Assembly: GCA_037893225.1 (NCBI GenBank)
Contig: JAZGUH010000412.1
Coordinates: forward strand, 1,054,001 to 1,118,000
Direction of reading: 5' to 3'
DNA length: 64,000 bases
Source of the DNA: Hippasteria phrygiana
Lineage: Eukaryota > Echinodermata > Asteroidea > Valvatida > Goniasteridae
The translations under genes were made by a program, and so were the position numbers. Below the pieces are notes generated by a model. That model saw only the letters and a program-made list of their open reading frames with translations. It did not search any database and was not told where the DNA came from. Shown in pieces: positions 51,108-63,100 of this stretch (its first letter is position 1; the number at the start of each line of letters is the position of its first letter).

Positions 51108-54100
51108 ATATCCTTTGTATGGGGGAAAGATTTTTACTTTAATACCCCCACCAAAATCGGTCAGGAACAGCAAATAATTAACCATCTTTGATATTAAACA
51201 ACTATCTAAATGTGTGGCACAACCTGTTATTTCAAGATTTATGTCAGCAGAATCTGTAAAATTGAGGCCGAAATTAACATGTATGTAAACACTTTGAGTG
51301 ACCGTACACTGTGCCAAGAACAAATAACACAGAAAAAACAAACTTTCTTCTCCTATATTTACACAAACATTTCCTAAATATATTCTCAAATTCAAAGGTT
51401 GTGTCAAGTGTTTATAAAATTCTAAACACAGATGGATGGTTATTTTCCAAAATGTACTATTCCTGACCAATTTTTGTGGAATAAGTTTTTCAAGTAAATT
51501 TCTACATTTGTTTTTGAGGTAGTTTAGTAGAGAAAGTCATAAGAAACAAATTGATTCAAGTTTCGGTTCCATAGGATTCTGCACAGCAAAGAAAAATTTA
51601 TTTAAAGCAGGGATTTTTTCTCCCTGAAATTATGTACGTGTCGTACAATGTAAATTTTGCAGAGTAGTCCTAGTAACTTGGACCCTGCTTATAAATTATC
51701 GCTTTTTGTCTCGCCTGAACGAAGTTCAGAAAGAGACTATGCAATCACTATTTATTTATGTACGTAGTACGTATGGTACGTATGTAGTACGTAATCCGTA
51801 CGTAGTCCGTATGTGTCATTTTGGTTAAAGTTTCGACAAATTGGTCTTATATGCAAAGTTGAAGTCCAATTGCAATCAAACTTGGGTCATGCATTCAAAT
51901 AACCTTTATGATGCTTGTGTCAAAGGTCAAATACTGAGATCAAAGGTCATTTGAGGTCAAGTTGTAAAATAGGCTGGAATTGTAAAATTTGACTTATATG
52001 CAAAGTTGAAGTCCAATTGCAATCAAACTTGGGTCATGCATTTAATATTGCAACCTTTATATGATGCTTGTGTTAAAGGTCAAGTACTGAGGTTAAAGGT
52101 CATTTGCTGTCCAGTTCTAAAATAGGCTGCAATTGTAAAATTGGTCATTGTGCTATTGTGCCGAATGAGGTGTCAAAATGTGCAGAGAACATGATTAATG
52201 TTTAAGCATGCGTGATTCGAGAACCACCTTGTTTTAACATTGTGTCCGGCGATAGTAGGTCCAATGCAAATCGCTACCATCCAGTGTTCGATTTAGACGG
52301 GTGCACGCATGCACTGGTGCATGTACTTTTTCCTCTGTGCACGTAAACCTCTGGTACAACGTGCACGCTGTGCATGTACTTTTTTAGGCCTGTACCTGCT
52401 GGTATATTTCCCCATGTTGAACAACGTATCACATACACAACGCGCACCCGATTTATTGCACGCAATGATCGACATGATGTGTGCGTGCCTGCATTATTAC
52501 AAATCAAAAAATTAGCTGGCCTGACGTTTCGAACTTAAGCAAGTTCTTTCTCAAAGGCAAATGACAGAGTACAAGAAACAAACATGTAGGGAACACACAT
52601 GCATGAGGGGGTGGGTGGAGAAACACAAAAGAGGGATGCAAGGGAGCATGGCAGTGGGTAAACATCAAAGAGAGAGGTTTGGGTAAGGATGAATGCGGGG
52701 AGGGATTAGGATGAAGGTTCAAGCTGGGGAATTGGACAAAGGAATGTGGTTAGTGGCAAAGATAAACAGGAAATGGTAAGACAACCCCATTTGGCCAAGA
52801 GACCCCAAGAGGGTTTGCCAGGAGGATAATCTGTAAACAAATGACAATGGGGGAAAAAATTTAAAGTTAATCATTCCCTTCCTGGATGTTTAGACCATGT
52901 GGTTGAATAGTCCGAAGACGTTTCATCCAAACTTTCTCTCGGCTGAGGCGAACTGAGTCCTTGCGGTGGAAAAGTGATTCTATGCCCTGTAGAATCATAT
53001 CAGAAATGGAATGGTTAGGCAAGTTGAAGTGATGACCAACAGGGGTGTCAATTTTCTTTGTGTTTACAGTCGATCGATGGCCATAGAAACGCTTCTTGAG
53101 CGTGTTCTTGGTCTCCCCGACATACTGGATACCACAAACCCTGCAAGAAATGAGATATATGACATTAGAGGTGTTGCAAGTAATGTTGCCATTGGTTCTG
53201 TGAGTAGTTCCAGATGAATGGCCAGAAAAGGAGTCAGACTCCTGCATGTGAGTCTGGCAAACAACACACCTGGAATCGCACTTAAAAGTACCATGCTGTA
53301 TGGGAGGGGATGCAGCCAAGGTGGGGACCTCGGCTCGAACAATCAGGTCTCGTAGATTGCGGGGGCGCCTATAAGCCAATATTGGGTTGTCAGGGGCGGC
53401 ACGGGCAAGGCGATCTGAAGTATGAAGGATATGATGGTTGTCATTAGTTATTTTACGAAGGGGAGGGAGACTAGGATGAAAGGTGGTGACCAAGGGAATC
53501 TTGGGGTCGGCATTAGTGCTAGGTGTCTTTTTCTTGAGCGCAAAATCTCTGGTGATAGATTTGGCTCTGGCGATAGCACGTTGAACTTGGCGGGAGCTGT
53601 GGCCCCTGGCAACCAAGTTATTCTTCAGTACCTGTACATGATGGGAAAAGTCAGAATTATTAGAACAAATCCTTCTGAGTCTAAGTGCCTGGCTGAATGC
53701 TATGCCTGTCTTGCAATGCCTGGGGTGACAGCTGGAGGAGTGGAGGTACTGGTGGGTGTCTGTGGGTTTAGAATACAGATCAGTGGTTACCGAGTTGTCT
53801 TCCTTGCGGATGGTGACATCCAGGAAGTTGGTCTGATGCACTGAATACTCTGATGTAAACTTGATGGTCCTGTGGAAGGAATTAATGTGATTAATGAAAG
53901 TCTCCAGACTGTCCTGATCACTGGTCCAGATGAAAAATACATCGTCAATATATCTCCACCATACCCAGGGGCGACATGGTGCTGAGGCAAGCATGCGCTC
54001 TTCGAGGTCGCCCATGAAGAGGCATGCAAAGGAGGGGGCCATGCGAGTGCCCATGGCTGTACCGTGTACCTGTAGATAGTGTTTGCCTAGGAAGGAAAAA

Positions 54101-57100
54101 TTGTTCTTGGTTAGTACAAGTCTCATGAGGGTGCCAATATCACTGATGGGTGGGGTTGTGTGTCCTGCCTTGGCCAGGGCCGAGGAACAAGCACGAATAC
54201 CCTCCTCGTGGGGGATGTTGGTGTACAGGGATGAAACGTCAAAAGTCCCAATGATGGCTGTGCTGGGAATCTTGTTCTTGATTCCATCCAGCTTGCGCAG
54301 AAAGTCTGGGGTGTCATGGATGTATGATGGCATCTGTGGAACGAGGGGTTTGAGAAAACTGTCAATAAACAGGGAGATACGTTCCGTAGGTGAACCATTA
54401 CCAGAGACAATGGGCCTACCGGGGTTGCCAGCCTTGTGAATCTTTGGAAGGAGATAAAATCTGGCAGTCCTACAGTCAGAGGGAGAGAGAAATTTATGAG
54501 CTTTCTTAGACAGCTGGTCACGTGATCGCATATCGTCCAGCACCTGTTGTATCTCTTGAGAGAATGTACCTGTGGGGTCAGAGTCAAGGCAGATGTAGTT
54601 AGTATGATTGTTCAACTGGCGGTGGGCCTCGTCAATGTACTGATGACGATCCATGATGACCACAGCTGAACCTTTGTCGGCCGGCTTGATGATGATATCA
54701 GTACGGGAGCGCAAGGCATTCAACGCCAAGCGCTCCTCTCTGCGGAGATTGTCATGAGTTCTGTGGACAAAGTTATCAGGGTTAGTGACTTGAGAACTGA
54801 CAACTTGAACATAAGTCTCGAGGGCTGGTACACGATTCTTGGGGGGTACCCAGGTACTTTTGACACGGAACGGTTCTGGGTCACATCGGTCAGAATCAAG
54901 GAAAAACTCTCGGAGACGGATCCTACGGTAGTATTCCGTGAGATCTTGGCTGAGCTCTACCTGGTTCACAGTGTGGGGAGTAGGACAAAAATTAAGACCC
55001 TTTGAGAGAAGTTTATGTTCAGCGTCAGATATGGATGATGAAGAAAGGTTAACTACAGTATTGGAAGGGGGTGGTGGTGTAGACTGGGGCCTGGGGCGTC
55101 TGAAGCGTCTCTGTCTGCGTTGATGTTGCTTGGTAAGCAAGCCACCAATCTTCTTGTTTCTCCTGTTAAGCAGAACAGAGTCAAGGTTAGATACGCTCTT
55201 ATCAATCTCATCATGGAATTTACTGTATCTGGTGTCAGAACAACTGGATCTAAGTTCCGAGTCGAGGTGGGCAATATTCTGATGGAGGTTCTGAAGTGTA
55301 GTTTGACACTGTTGAGAGAGGACATTGATGGGTTTAATGGAGGTACCATGTAGAATTTGGTTCCATCTCCTTTGAAGAGGCGGTGAGAGGGTACCCAAGC
55401 AGGGAGAGGTAGATAATTGCAAACCTGTAGGGATAAATCGAGAGAGGGAGAAAAAATTGTAGTTATCTTGATGGTAAGAATAGCGTAAGGCCTTCTCCCT
55501 AGCCTTTCTGAGTTGCTGGAAAGTACAAACCGAGTTGTCCATACCTGTGGAAAAGGAGAAAATAATGTGGTTAGTACACAATACAGATGGTGCTGCTCAT
55601 GTCTGTAGAGGGGATAAAATGATGTGGTTATTACAACATAAAAAACACTTGAACAAGAAGACAAAACAAGATATACAAGTCAGAAAGGAGGATCACCACG
55701 AAGGGATACTGCAACAGAAAGGTATTAATATGAAAATGAATAAAACTGCTGCAAACTGCTGACTGACTGAATGGACCTGAAATATACAAATCAAAAAATT
55801 AGCTGGCCTGACGTTTCGAACTTAAGCAAGTTCTTTCTCAAAGGCAAATGACAGAGTACAAGAAACAAACATGTAGGGAACACACATGCATGAGGGGGTG
55901 GGTGGAGAAACACAAAAGAGGGATGCAAGGGAGCATGGCAGTGGGTAAACATCAAAGAGAGAGGTTTGGGTAAGGATGAATGCGGGGAGGGATTAGGATG
56001 AAGGTTGAAGCTGGGGAATTGGACAAAGGAATGTGGTCAGTGGCAAAGATAAACAGGAAATGGTAAGACAACCCCATTTGGCCAAGAGACCCCAAGAGGG
56101 TTTGCCAGGAGGATAATCTGTAAACAAATGACAATGGGGGAAAAAATTAAAAGTTAATCATTCCCTTCCTGGATGTTTAGACCATGTGGTTGAATAGTCC
56201 GAAGACGTTTCATCCAAACTTTCTCCTAATCCCTCCCCGCATTCATCCTTACCCAAACCTCTCTCTTTGATGTTTACCCACTGCCATGCTCCCTTGCATC
56301 CCTCTTTTGTGTTTCTCCACCCACCCCCTCATGCATGTGTGTTCCCTACATGTTTGTTTCTTGTACTCTGTCATTTGCCTTTGAGAAAGAACTTGCTTAA
56401 GTTTGAAACGTCAGGCCAGCTAATTTTTTGATTTGTATATTTCAGGTCCATTCAGTCAGTCAGCAGTTTGCAGCAGTTTTATTCATTTTCATATTAATAC
56501 CTTTCTGTTGCAGTATCCCTTCGTGGTGATCCTCCTTTCTGACTTGTATATCTTGTTTTGTCTTCTTGTTCAAGTGTTTTTTATGTTGTAATAACCACAT
56601 CATTTTATCCCCTCTACAGACATGAGCAGCACCATCTGTATTGTGTACTAACCACATTATTTTCTCCTTTTCCACAGGTATGGACAACTCGGTTTGTACT
56701 TTCCAGCAACTCAGAAAGGCTAGGGAGAAGGCCTTACGCTATTCTTACCATCAAGATAACTACAATTTTTTCTCCCTCTCTCGATTTATCCCTACAGGTT
56801 TGCAATTATCTACCTCTCCCTGCTTGGGTACCCTCTCACCGCCTCTTCAAAGGAGATGGAACCAAATTCTACATGGTACCTCCATTAAACTCATCAATGT
56901 CCTCTCTCAACAGTGTCAAACTACACTTCAGAACCTCCATCAGAATATTGCCCACCTCGACTCGGAACTTAGATCCAGTTGTTCTGACACCAGATACAGT
57001 AAATTCCATGATGAGATTGATAAGAGCGTATCTAACCTTGACTCTGTTCTGCTTAACAGGAGAAACAAGAAGATTGGTGGCTTGCTTACCAAGCAACATC

Positions 57101-60100
57101 AACGCAGACAGAGACGCTTCAGACGCCCCAGGCCCCAGTCTACACCACCACCCCCTTCCAATACTGTAGTTAACCTTTCTTCATCATCCATATCTGACGC
57201 TGAACATAAACTTCTCTCAAAGGGTCTTAATTTTTGTCCTACTCCCCACACTGTGAACCAGGTAGAGCTCAGCCAAGATCTCACGGAATACTACCGTAGG
57301 ATCCGTCTCCGAGAGTTTTTCCTTGATTCTGACCGATGTGACCCAGAACCGTTCCGTGTCAAAAGTACCTGGGTACCCCCCAAGAATCGTGTACCAGCCC
57401 TCGAGACTTATGTTCAAGTTGTCAGTTCTCAAGTCACTAACCCTGATAACTTTGTCCACAGAACTCATGACAATCTCCGCAGAGAGGAGCGCTTGGCGTT
57501 GAATGCCTTGCGCTCCCGTACTGATATCATCATCAAGCCGGCCGACAAAGGTTCAGCTGTGGTCATCATGGATCGTCATCAGTACATTGACGAGGCCCAC
57601 CGCCAGTTGAACAATCATACTAACTACATCTGCCTTGACTCTGACCCCACAGGTACATTCTCTCAAGAGATACAACAGGTGCTGGACGATATGCGATCAC
57701 GTGACCAGCTGTCTAAGAAAGCTCATAAATTTCTCTCTCCCTCTGACTGTAGGACTGCCAGATTTTATCTCCTTCCAAAGATTCACAAGGCTGGCAACCC
57801 CGGTAGGCCCATTGTCTCTGGTAATGGTTCACCTACGGAACGTATCTCCCTGTTTATTGACAGTTTTCTCAAACCCCTCGTTCCACAGATGCCATCATAC
57901 ATCCATGACACCCCAGACTTTCTGCGCAAGCTGGATGGAATCAAGAACAAGATTCCCAGCACAGCCATCATTGGGACTTTTGACGTTTCATCCCTGTACA
58001 CCAACATCCCCCACGAGGAGGGTATTCGTGCTTGTTCCTCGGCCCTGGCCAAGGCAGGACACACAACCCCACCCATCAGTGATATTGGCACCCTCATGAG
58101 ACTTGTACTAACCAAGAACAATTTTTCCTTCCTAGGCAAACACTATCTACAGGTACACGGTACAGCCATGGGCACTCGCATGGCCCCCTCCTTTGCATGC
58201 CTCTTCATGGGCGACCTCGAAGAGCGCATGCTTGCCTCAGCACCATGTCGCCCCTGGGTATGGTGGAGATATATTGACGATGTATTTTTCATCTGGACCA
58301 GTGATCAGGACAGTCTGGAGACTTTCATTAATCACATTAATTCCTTCCACAGGACCATCAAGTTTACATCAGAGTATTCAGTGCATCAGACCAACTTCCT
58401 GGATGTCACCATCCGCAAGGAAGACAACTCGGTAACCACTGATCTGTATTCTAAACCCACAGACACCCACCAGTACCTCCACTCCTCCAGCTGTCACCCC
58501 AGGCATTGCAAGACAGGCATAGCATTCAGCCAGGCACTTAGACTCAGAAGGATTTGTTCTAATAATTCTGACTTTTCCCATCATGTACAGGTACTGAAGA
58601 ATAACTTGGTTGCCAGGGGCCACAGCTCCCGCCAAGTTCAACGTGCTATCGCCAGAGCCAAATCTATCACCAGAGATTTTGCGCTCAAGAAAAAGACACC
58701 TAGCACTAATGCCGACCCCAAGATTCCCTTGGTCACCACCTTTCATCCTAGTCTCCCTCCCCTTCGTAAAATAACTAATGACAACCATCATATCCTTCAT
58801 ACTTCAGATCGCCTTGCCCGTGCCGCCCCTGACAACCCAATATTGGCTTATAGGCGCCCCCGCAATCTACGAGACCTGATTGTTCGAGCCGAGGTCCCCA
58901 CCTTGGCTGCATCCCCTCCCATACAGCATGGTACTTTTAAGTGCGATTCCAGGTGTGTTGTTTGCCAGACTCACATGCAGGAGTCTGACTCCTTTTCTGG
59001 CCATTCATCTGGAACTACTCACAGAACCAATGGCAACATTACTTGCAACACCTCTAATGTCATATATCTCATTTCTTGCAGGGTTTGTGGTATCCAGTAT
59101 GTCGGGGAGACCAAGAACACGCTCAAGAAGCGTTTCTATGGCCATCGATCGACTGTAAACACCAAGAAAATTGACACCCCTGTTGGTCATCACTTCAACT
59201 TGCCTAACCATTCCATTTCTGATATGATTCTACAGGGCATAGAATCACTTTTCCACCGCAAGGACTCAGTTCGCCTCAGCCGAGAGAAAGTTTGGATGAA
59301 ACGTCTTCGGACTATTCAACCACATGGTCTAAACATCCAGGAAGGGAATGATTAACTTTTAATTTTTTCCCCCATTGTCATTTGTTTACAGATTATCCTC
59401 CTGGCAAACCCTCTTGGGGTCTCTTGGCCAAATGGGGTTGTCTTACCATTTCCTGTTTATCTTTGCCACTAACCACATTCCTTTGTCCAATTCCCCAGCT
59501 TGAACCTTCATCCTAATCCCTCCCCGCATTCATCCTTACCCAAACCTCTCTCTTTGATGTTTACCCACTGCCATGCTCCCTTGCATCCCTCTTTTGTGTT
59601 TCTCCACCCACCCCCTCATGCATGTGTGTTCCCTACATGTTTGTTTCTTGTACTCTGTCATTTGCCTTTGAGAAAGAACTTGCTTAAGTTCGAAACGTCA
59701 GGCCAGCTAATTTTTTGATTTGTATATTTCAGGTCCATTCAGTCAGTCAGCAGTTTGCAGCAGTTTTATTCACCTGCATTATTACCATCGTTGTAGTCTT
59801 GGTCAAGTGCAAAACAACCGCAACCGATCTGCTACCGTATTATTCCCAATGTACAATGTACGTACACGCAGCTAACATTGACTTGAGAAAAGACTCGTTA
59901 ACCCGGCCCCCACGACCTGGGGTTAGAGCAATTGATCAATAAAGCCAACCCCAAAAGCGCATCTGCGCGTGCGCGTTGCTTTGTTGCTAGTCTTGGTCAA
60001 GTGCAAGCAACCGCACTGAATGCCACCGTCTTATTCCCAGTGTACAATGCATGTACACGCATCTAACACGAAGCGAAAGTCGTCTTGAGAAACGACAAAC

Positions 60101-63100
60101 GCGTGCGGCACATGCATTGTGCACAAGACATGCAAGACAATGTTTTTGACAGCTCACGTGTGATTTGGGCGTCCATGGTATACATTTTCAGCTGTTACTA
60201 ATCAACAGTGTCGAAATAGAAACAAACGCTCGTCTTTCTAGTGCCGCAAGAAGCCAACTGAAGGTAAATGTCGTAGTACTCCAACTACTCAACAAGTGAA
60301 GCCTTGTCATCAACCCGGCCCCCGATCCTTCCTGCCCCGATTGCCGGCGCGGCCCCGGCCCCTGGGCCCCGGCCCGATTCGCGATCTCTCGGTGGCAGTG
60401 ATATTAAATTTTAGCGGAACCGAGCTCAGTCCCGGCGGGTCCGATCCCGGTGGGCCCGATCTCATGATGCTGTACACGTGGTGATTTCCATCAGGTATTT
60501 AAAAAGAAAAATTATTCCTCCGTTCTTCCGGTAAGGAAAAAGTGACGTCATCACGATAATATCGCGATATTTTTGGGCCGATATTTCGGTATCAAAATAT
60601 CGAACAGCCTTCTGACACCGTGGAACATGATACTACAGTAGTAACGTAACGTCTTCTCGCGATCGTGTCAGATATTGCTAATTACCACTGATGAAATAAA
60701 CAAACAGCGAATACCAATTGTACAAAAACACATTTTATTTACAAAGCAAAACAATACCCTTAACAGCATTATACATGTAATAGCTACATTTGAAAATTTG
60801 TAGGAATACACATATTTTAAAACAACAAATATGTCTACCTATTGTTCTTTTGGGTTATGACTTGTGTGCACATTTTTTTGTGCATGTAAAATTTATTTTG
60901 TGCATGTAACTTTTTCGGTCTACATGCACCAGTGCATGCGATTTTTTTTCTCTAAATCGACCCCTGCTACCATCATCCTACATTTAACTGAAAAAGTCTG
61001 AAGACCCAACAAAAACATCACATTTCACCCATAAAACGGCCACAAAAATACTAAATACACCACCTGAGATACAAGTAGAGGATTAAGATGGAGAAACAAT
61101 TCCGAGGGGCAGGAGTACATGTTGGCATTGTGATCATGTTCAAAGTCACATCATGGCGGCGATCCGAACGCTTATGCCTACATATTGTACTTTCCATGCA
61201 TTTGTGTTAAGTTGTCACCAAAACTCACCTGTATGCAACTAGACCAAGGACAAAAGTCTGAATTCCAATGGTCTGACTTTTCTTTGAACCAAACTGGCAT
61301 CCCTAATATGATTTTCGACAACGATTTGCAGCAATTGAAGGGGGTCATTCCATACCATATCACCTAAATTTCTGAAAAGTTGTCGGGGGTCTGACTCGGA
61401 TTTTGTTGAAACTTTTTCTAAAAGTACCTTTAACAAATTAACATGTCTCATGAACACATGCAAAATTTGGAGTCCAACTCCAAGTGGTTTCTGAGATATG
61501 ACCCCCTGAAAATTCCTACCCTGGCCCCTTTTTCCCATTCTTAGTTACGCCGATGAATTTCTTTTGAATTTTTGGAGGCCCATATCTTTAAAATGCATCA
61601 GGGTTTTTACCTGGAAATTGCTCTATAGGATGAATGACATCCATTCTGCAAGATTCTGCCATCAAACGTAACATACCATGTCAAACGTAACATCCCAACA
61701 AACCCTTATTTGGGGTGATCGATGTCACCTTTTGTTCACCCTAGGTACATTCCATGCCAAATCACCCCTAGCTGATTTGGCATGGAATGTACCTAGGATG
61801 AATGTTTTTGTACCCCAATCGGGCGGCCTCCAAGGCAATGTGCCCCTTAGGCTCTAAACATTGCGTGAAATTATATTAAAATACAACCAGGAATTAAAAC
61901 TGCGGAATCTTCCTTAGTAAGTTATTTCCCTGACCTTTTACACATTATTCCAGCCAAGGATCCTTCACAGAGTCAGAAGAGCTATCAACGATTCCGACAG
62001 TAAGTCTGATTCTAGCATTTGTGACCTTGCTCAGTGGAAACTTCGGATGGAACTTAGCAAAATTTTAAAATTGAGATTATAGCATTTCCTTGCTGTAGCT
62101 TATTTCTGTCCTATGCGAAGTTTGTTTCTGTTATGTCTCTCTCTCCCCCCCCCCCCCCCCTCCCCCCCTCATTGTGAGAAAATTAATCTCAACATCATAT
62201 TGAACCATGCAAACTATACTTCTAGTATGTTCCTATTTCTGTGAATAAATCTTTGGAATACGACTAAAAGGTTTTGTTTGATAATGTCTTGTCTCAGCTT
62301 GCAATGTATGTGGATGACTCTACACTCTGCTGTGTTTCTCTCAATTCTTCTAACACTTGTGGCAACAACGTGGATGCTTCATACAATGATCTGGAGAGTG
62401 TGTTGACTTGCCGGAATGACTGGCTGGAAGCTTTCAATGCGAAGAAAACTAATCAGTTGTCTTTGTTTCAATCTAGAGACGATTCATTTCCTTCAGTTCA
62501 TACGGGTCCCTTGACATTGCCCGAGATATATGACCTACGTCTTTTTGGACTTGTCATCTCCCCTAACCTTAGTAGTTGGGAGAAGTATATCTCAGGTATT
62601 GCAGTGAGTACTTCCATGCGAGATGGTTGTCTTTAGCGAGCTCGGAAGTATCTACCTCTCTGATGCCTCTACCCTTACAAGATAACTGTACGTCCTCTAA
62701 TAGAGTACTAGCTGTTCCCACATCTGGGCTGGTGCTTCAGCTCGTCACTTATTTTTATTAGAGTTGGGCTCATCCTTACAATCACTCTCTAACCGGAGAT
62801 CTGTTCCTGCTCTTTCTGTTTTACAGATATTTTCATGGTACATGTAAATATTCCACCGGCTTGTCCACCCAGCTTGGTTCCTCCAGTTGGGTCTTTGAGG
62901 GTGAAACTCGGCTTTCTGCCTGTTCCCACCAATATACTCTAGCTGTACCTCAATGTAGAACAAAAAGCTATGCCAATAGCTTTTTCTTTTATTCTGTATC
63001 TCCATGGAATTCTTTGCCTGGTGCATGTTTCCCTTCATCTTACAATCTTTCCTGCTTCAAGAGGAATATTCATTCCTACCTCTTGTATCTTTGATTTCTT

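Larger units (their letters stand above)
52501..59772. mobile_element. Head-to-head palindrome of two Penelope-like elements
   Basis: Left arm 52501-55996 (element in minus sense) and right arm 56226-59772 (plus sense) are inverted near-identical copies around a 229-bp single-copy-orientation spacer. Each half has a partial pseudo-LTR, one RT/GIY-YIG ORF and a 3' pseudo-LTR. The whole 7272-bp unit has a single 13-bp duplication CCTGCATTATTAC (52488-52500 and 59773-59785). The right outer end runs 51 nt further into 5' sequence than the left one. Confidence 0.9.
52282..60966. mobile_element. hAT-type element carrying the Penelope palindrome
   Basis: Left CAGTGTTCGATTTAGA and right inverse CAGGGGTCGATTTAGA; both continue into GCATGCACTGGTGCATGTA. 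8-bp duplication CTACCATC at 52274-52281 and 60967-60974. Without the 7.3-kb insert the element is about 1.4 kb and has no transposase. Its right part (59794-60100) has a tandem duplication (TAGTCTTGGTCAAGTGCA). Confidence 0.8.
51108..61943 (+). other. ARL16: ARL16 intron 1, U12-type AT-AC, 10.8 kb
   Basis: The intron begins ATATCCTTTG and ends TTCCCTGACCTTTTACAC. It hosts the hAT element and the Penelope-like palindrome. U12 assignment rests on the exact donor, a branch site with one mismatch at correct spacing, an AC end, and the phase and protein continuity it creates. Confidence 0.82.

Noticed and set aside
51108..51120. GT donor at 51117 for ARL16 exon 1
   Set aside because: It leaves one base and so cannot join exon 2 in the frame that yields IPTVGTNL; the AT-AC donor nine bases earlier fits both phase and sequence.
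55053..55664. 203-aa ORF in another frame at the 5' end of Penelope copy 1
   Set aside because: It overlaps the RT ORF in another frame and has no domain; the same shadow appears in copy 2 because the sequences are identical.
60296..60484. Pro/Arg-rich ORF in a GC-rich patch
   Set aside because: Compositional; lies within the hAT element and has no homology I can recognise.
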